A stretch of 42,804 nt of DNA from Candidatus Dormiibacterota bacterium. GTDB lineage: Bacteria > Chloroflexota > Dormibacteria > Aeolococcales > Aeolococcaceae. A program made the position numbers and the translations under genes. The stretch's first letter is position 1. Each line of letters starts with the position of its first letter. The notes beneath the pieces were generated by a model. That model had not been told where the DNA came from and searched no databases. It saw only the letters and a list, made by a program, of their open reading frames with translations. Of this stretch, positions 39,854-42,804 are shown one piece after another. The stretch spans positions 1 through 42,804 of the forward strand of contig DASXNK010000099.1 in the NCBI GenBank assembly GCA_036495095.1. The letters run 5' to 3'.

Positions 39854-42451
39854 ATGAAGCTCAGGGTGAATGGCGCGGACATCGAGGTCGACGACCGCCA
39901 CGCGAAGACCCCGCTCCTCTGGGTGCTCAGGGACGTGCTGGGGATGCACGGAACCAAGTTCGGCTGCGGAGCCGGCTTCTGTGCGGCGTGCACGGTGCTG
40001 ATCGACGGGCGGAACACGAAGTCGTGTCAGACCGCGACCGAGCGGGCCGTCGGAAGGGCCGTCACGACGGTCGAGGGGGCGTCGGGCCGCGTCGTCGACG
40101 CGATCCGAAGCGCGTGGCATCGCGGCAACGTCGTGCAGTGCGGTTACTGCCAGCCTGGCCAGACCCTCGCGGCGGTGGCGCTTCTCAGCTCCGAGGCTTC
40201 GCCGGACGACGCGACGATCGACGAGTGGATGAGCGGAAACCTCTGCCGGTGCGGGACCTATCCGCGAATCCGGGCCGCCATCCACGAGGCGGCGGGCATG
40301 CTCGCCGCGGGGACCGACCCCGGCCCTCTCACCGCGCCAGCGGAGCCGGAGGTCCGGCGACTGACCGCCGAGGAGATGGCCGACCCCGTCCATCCGTACA
40401 TCCGGATCCGCGACGACGGGATCGTGGTCGCGTTCTCCAGCCAGATCGAGATGGGACAGGGCGCCCACACCGGGCTGGCGACGATCGTGGCGGAGGAGCT
40501 CGACGCGGACTTCGACTCGGTGCGCGTGGTCAACGCGGCCAACGGGGCGGGCCCCAAGGGCGACGTGTATGCGACCCCGTCAGGGGGCGGCGTCTTTCAA
40601 CTCACCGGGGCGTCCACCACCACCATGGGAAACTGGGGCCGGTACCGGCTGGCGGCGGCCCAGGCCCGGGCCCGTCTCGTCGAGGCGGCGGCGGACGCCT
40701 GGGACGTGCCCCCCTCCGAGGTGGAGGTCGAGCGCGGCGTCCTGCGTCACCCCACCGGGAAGGAGGCGACCTTCGCCGGGCTGGCCGCGCCGGCCGAGCA
40801 GCTCCCCGTTCCCGACGGCGTGCAGCCGAAGGACCGGCCGCAGTACCGGCTGATCGGACGCGAGGGGCGGCTGCGCGTCGACACCGCCGCCAAGATCCTC
40901 GGTGACACCCGCTTCACCATCGACGTGACCCTCCCCGGGATCCTGACCGCGGTCGTGCTGCACCCGCCGCGCTTCGGGGCAGCGATCGCATCGGTCGATA
41001 ACAGGACGGCGCTGGCCGAGCCCGGAGTCGTCGCGGTGGTTGCGATCGAGGAGGGAGTAGCCGTTGTCGGCGAGACCTACGCCGATGCGTGGCGTGGCGT
41101 CCACGCGCTGGTCGTCGACTGGGATGACACCAACGCCGAGCGGCGCAGCTCGGAGGAGCTGCTGGCCGAGCACGTCCGGTTGGTGGAGTCCGGCGAGAAG
41201 GCGGTGGTGTCCCGCGACGACGGCGACGTCGACCAAGCCCTGGCCGGCGCCGCCACCGTCGTGGATGCGCTGTACCAGCTGCCCTATCTCGCCCACGCGC
41301 CCATGGAACCGAACAACGCGGTGTGCCGGATGCGGGAGGACGGCGTCCTCGAGGTCTGGGCGGGCACCGAAGGGCCCATGTACACGCAGATGTCTGCCGC
41401 GCAGGCGGCGGGCATCGAGCAGGCCTGGGTCGAGGTCCACGTCACGTACGCAGGAGGCTCGTTCGGGCTCCACAGCACAGCCGAGCACGATCCGACCGCG
41501 GAGGCCGTGCAGGTCGCGCGCGCCCTGGGCTGGAAGCACCCGATCAAGCTGCAGTCGTCCCGGGAGGAGGAGTTCAAGGCCGGCTGGTATCGCCCGATGG
41601 TGGTCCATCGCGTGCGGGCCGGCGCGGACTCGACAGGCCACCTGACAGCCTTCCACCAGCAGATCGCCGCTGCTCCGGTGTCGGTGAACATGCCGGGCGT
41701 CCGCGACGTGATGTTCACCAACGGCGTGGACTTCTTCACGATCACCGGCGCCTCCGAGCCGCCATACGCGTATCCGAACTTCAGACTCGAGTCGACCAAC
41801 GTCGAGACGGGCGTCCGGACGATGGTGTGGCGGTCGGTGGGGAACTCGCACACCGAGTTCGCCCGCGAGTCGGCGATCGACGAGCTCGCGATCGCCACCG
41901 GTCGCGACCCCGTCGACCTGCGCCGAGAGCTGCTCGCGGGCAGCCCGCGAACTCTGCGGGCGCTCGAGCTCGCGGCCGAGCTCTCCGGTTGGGGTTCCCC
42001 GATGCCGGAGGGCAGGGCGCGCGGCATCGTCTCCTCCGGCTTCCTCGGCCACAGCGCCCACGTCGTGGAGATCTCGCTCGACGACCGGCAGCGCATCCAC
42101 ATCGATCGGGTCGTCGCCGTCATCGACTGCGGGATCGTCGTCAACCCCGATCTGGTTCGCGCCCAGGTGGAGGGCGGCCTCGTCTTCGGGTTGAGCGCGG
42201 CCATGTGGGGCGAGGTCGTGCTCGGCCCGGGAGGCGAGATCGTCACCCAGAGCTTCGACCGCTATCCGGTCATGCGCATGCGCTCGGTGCCGCGGATCGA
42301 GGTCCACCTCATCGAATCGGCGGAGCCGCCGACCGGGGTCGGGGAGATCAGCGTCCCCTCGTCGGCGCCGGCGCTGGCCAACGCGGTCGCCGCGCTCACC
42401 GGGACCCGGGTCCGCCGGCTGCCCCTCTCGAACACAGTCAAGTTCCACTGA
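39854..42451 (+). CDS. Fused 2Fe-2S/molybdopterin hydroxylase (isoquinoline 1-oxidoreductase type)
   Basis: An 865-residue single chain. Residues 1-155 carry both 2Fe-2S clusters of the small subunit: C38, C43, C46, C58, then C96, C99, C131, C133. Residues 165-865 match the molybdopterin subunit of the IorB type: IEMGQGAHTGLATIVAEEL, HAPMEPNNAVCRM, MVWRSVGNSHTEFARESAIDELA, and a C-terminal GVGEISVPSSAPALANAVAALTGTR containing the catalytic Glu. These parts are normally two genes (IorA and IorB); there is no FAD domain, so electrons leave to another acceptor. It would hydroxylate a ring carbon with water oxygen. It follows the crotonase by 19 bases and precedes a Tat protein by 12. Confidence 0.9.
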   Translation: MKLRVNGADIEVDDRHAKTPLLWVLRDVLGMHGTKFGCGAGFCAACTVLIDGRNTKSCQTATERAVGRAVTTVEGASGRVVDAIRSAWHRGNVVQCGYCQPGQTLAAVALLSSEASPDDATIDEWMSGNLCRCGTYPRIRAAIHEAAGMLAAGTDPGPLTAPAEPEVRRLTAEEMADPVHPYIRIRDDGIVVAFSSQIEMGQGAHTGLATIVAEELDADFDSVRVVNAANGAGPKGDVYATPSGGGVFQLTGASTTTMGNWGRYRLAAAQARARLVEAAADAWDVPPSEVEVERGVLRHPTGKEATFAGLAAPAEQLPVPDGVQPKDRPQYRLIGREGRLRVDTAAKILGDTRFTIDVTLPGILTAVVLHPPRFGAAIASVDNRTALAEPGVVAVVAIEEGVAVVGETYADAWRGVHALVVDWDDTNAERRSSEELLAEHVRLVESGEKAVVSRDDGDVDQALAGAATVVDALYQLPYLAHAPMEPNNAVCRMREDGVLEVWAGTEGPMYTQMSAAQAAGIEQAWVEVHVTYAGGSFGLHSTAEHDPTAEAVQVARALGWKHPIKLQSSREEEFKAGWYRPMVVHRVRAGADSTGHLTAFHQQIAAAPVSVNMPGVRDVMFTNGVDFFTITGASEPPYAYPNFRLESTNVETGVRTMVWRSVGNSHTEFARESAIDELAIATGRDPVDLRRELLAGSPRTLRALELAAELSGWGSPMPEGRARGIVSSGFLGHSAHVVEISLDDRQRIHIDRVVAVIDCGIVVNPDLVRAQVEGGLVFGLSAAMWGEVVLGPGGEIVTQSFDRYPVMRMRSVPRIEVHLIESAEPPTGVGEISVPSSAPALANAVAALTGTRVRRLPLSNTVKFH

Positions 42452-42463
42452 AGGGAGGAACCC

Positions 42464-42804
42464 ATCATCGCCGACGTCAACCGCCGAGACGCGATCAGGA
42501 TGGGAGCCGCTGGCGTGGCCCTCGCGGGATTGGGGGTGCGCGGGGCCGGGCAGGCGTACGCGGCGACCACCAGCGGCGTCCACGTCCACGGAACCCTGCG
42601 CGTGCTCACCGACACCGCCGGCGGACCCTTCGCCACCACGACGGCGGAGCCGGGTCCCGAGATCCCCGTCGACATCCCGTTCATCATCAGCATCGACGCC
42701 TGGGGGCCGGACTCCGATCTCAGCGGTCAGGGATGGGGCGAGCTGGCCGATCTCTCCGACAGGACGCAGCCGGCGCGCGTCGACCCCATCCAGCGCATCT
42801 ACAG
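42464..42804 (+). CDS. Tat-exported protein, apparent AUC start, partial (runs off right edge)
   Basis: Twelve bases after the Mo-hydroxylase, GGGAGGAA is followed by two ATC codons and then an open frame reading ADVNRRDAIRMGAAGVALAGLGVRGAGQAYA, a clear twin-arginine signal, and a mature part with VHVHGTLRVLTDTAGGPFATTTAEPGPEIPVDIPFIISIDAWGP. No ATG, GTG or TTG lies between the in-frame stop (42449-42451) and the twin Arg. The first ATG (42500) would remove it, so a rare AUC start at 42464 or 42467 is the simplest reading. I do not recognise the mature domain. It may be a periplasmic partner or substrate-binding protein of the same pathway. Confidence 0.6.
   Translation, partial: MIADVNRRDAIRMGAAGVALAGLGVRGAGQAYAATTSGVHVHGTLRVLTDTAGGPFATTTAEPGPEIPVDIPFIISIDAWGPDSDLSGQGWGELADLSDRTQPARVDPIQRIY

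Overview
The window is GC-rich throughout (roughly 70 %, strong G/C bias in third codon positions) with short intergenic gaps, many GTG starts and several apparently leaderless promoters in which a -10 hexamer sits 7 to 10 bases before the start codon. It also has an SOS box of the CGAAC-N4-GTTCG type, F420/FMN-type LLM and CGNR proteins, and two giant AAA-LuxR regulators. This suggests a soil actinobacterium or a similar high-GC terrestrial lineage (Dormibacterota or Chloroflexota-like). The sequence alone does not settle the phylum. No tRNA, rRNA, CRISPR array, insertion sequence or prophage was recognised.

Layout. 1-9.8 kb: the edge of an ArsB/SLC13-type permease, an OmpR-type two-component system, a b-cytochrome-like membrane protein, a rubrerythrin-VIT1 iron transporter, an ABM monooxygenase divergent from a MarR-MFS efflux pair, an SOS-controlled DNA polymerase IV, a small CxxC protein and a universal stress protein divergent from a second MarR. 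9.8-16.3 kb: a cobalamin-riboswitch-controlled CbtB-CbtA cobalt transporter, a 585-base gene-free stretch with hairpins, a GlsB-type membrane protein, a TetR-ABC ATPase-ABC permease operon, and an HTH-TOBE (molybdate-type) regulator followed by a frameshifted remnant of a second TOBE gene. 16.3-28.3 kb: aldehyde dehydrogenase plus a large LuxR regulator, an L,D-transpeptidase lipoprotein, an orphan NarL-type histidine kinase, two TetR regulators, an SDR/NTF2/aldo-keto reductase operon behind a duplicated operator, and a second ABC-2 exporter.

28.3-35.7 kb: a YdeI-type gene of visibly lower GC, then a catabolic locus. A class A FAD monooxygenase with a translationally coupled GntR regulator reads one way. 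An extradiol-type dioxygenase, an FAH-type hydrolase and an LLM oxidoreductase read the other way from a shared inverted repeat. The order hydroxylate, ring-cleave, hydrolyse fits breakdown of an aromatic compound. A CGNR regulator and a small ABM protein follow.

35.7-42.8 kb: a second 914-residue LuxR regulator, paralogous to the first, heads a tight same-strand series: NTF2-like protein, a crotonase with the four polar catalytic residues of 6-oxocamphor hydrolase, a single-chain fusion of the 2Fe-2S and molybdopterin subunits of an isoquinoline-oxidoreductase-type hydroxylase, and a Tat-exported protein that seems to start on AUC and runs off the window. This is the most novel part: a candidate molybdenum-hydroxylase plus beta-diketone-hydrolase pathway for a cyclic substrate, with a dedicated regulator. 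Function statements are from motif and family recognition by eye; no database was searched.
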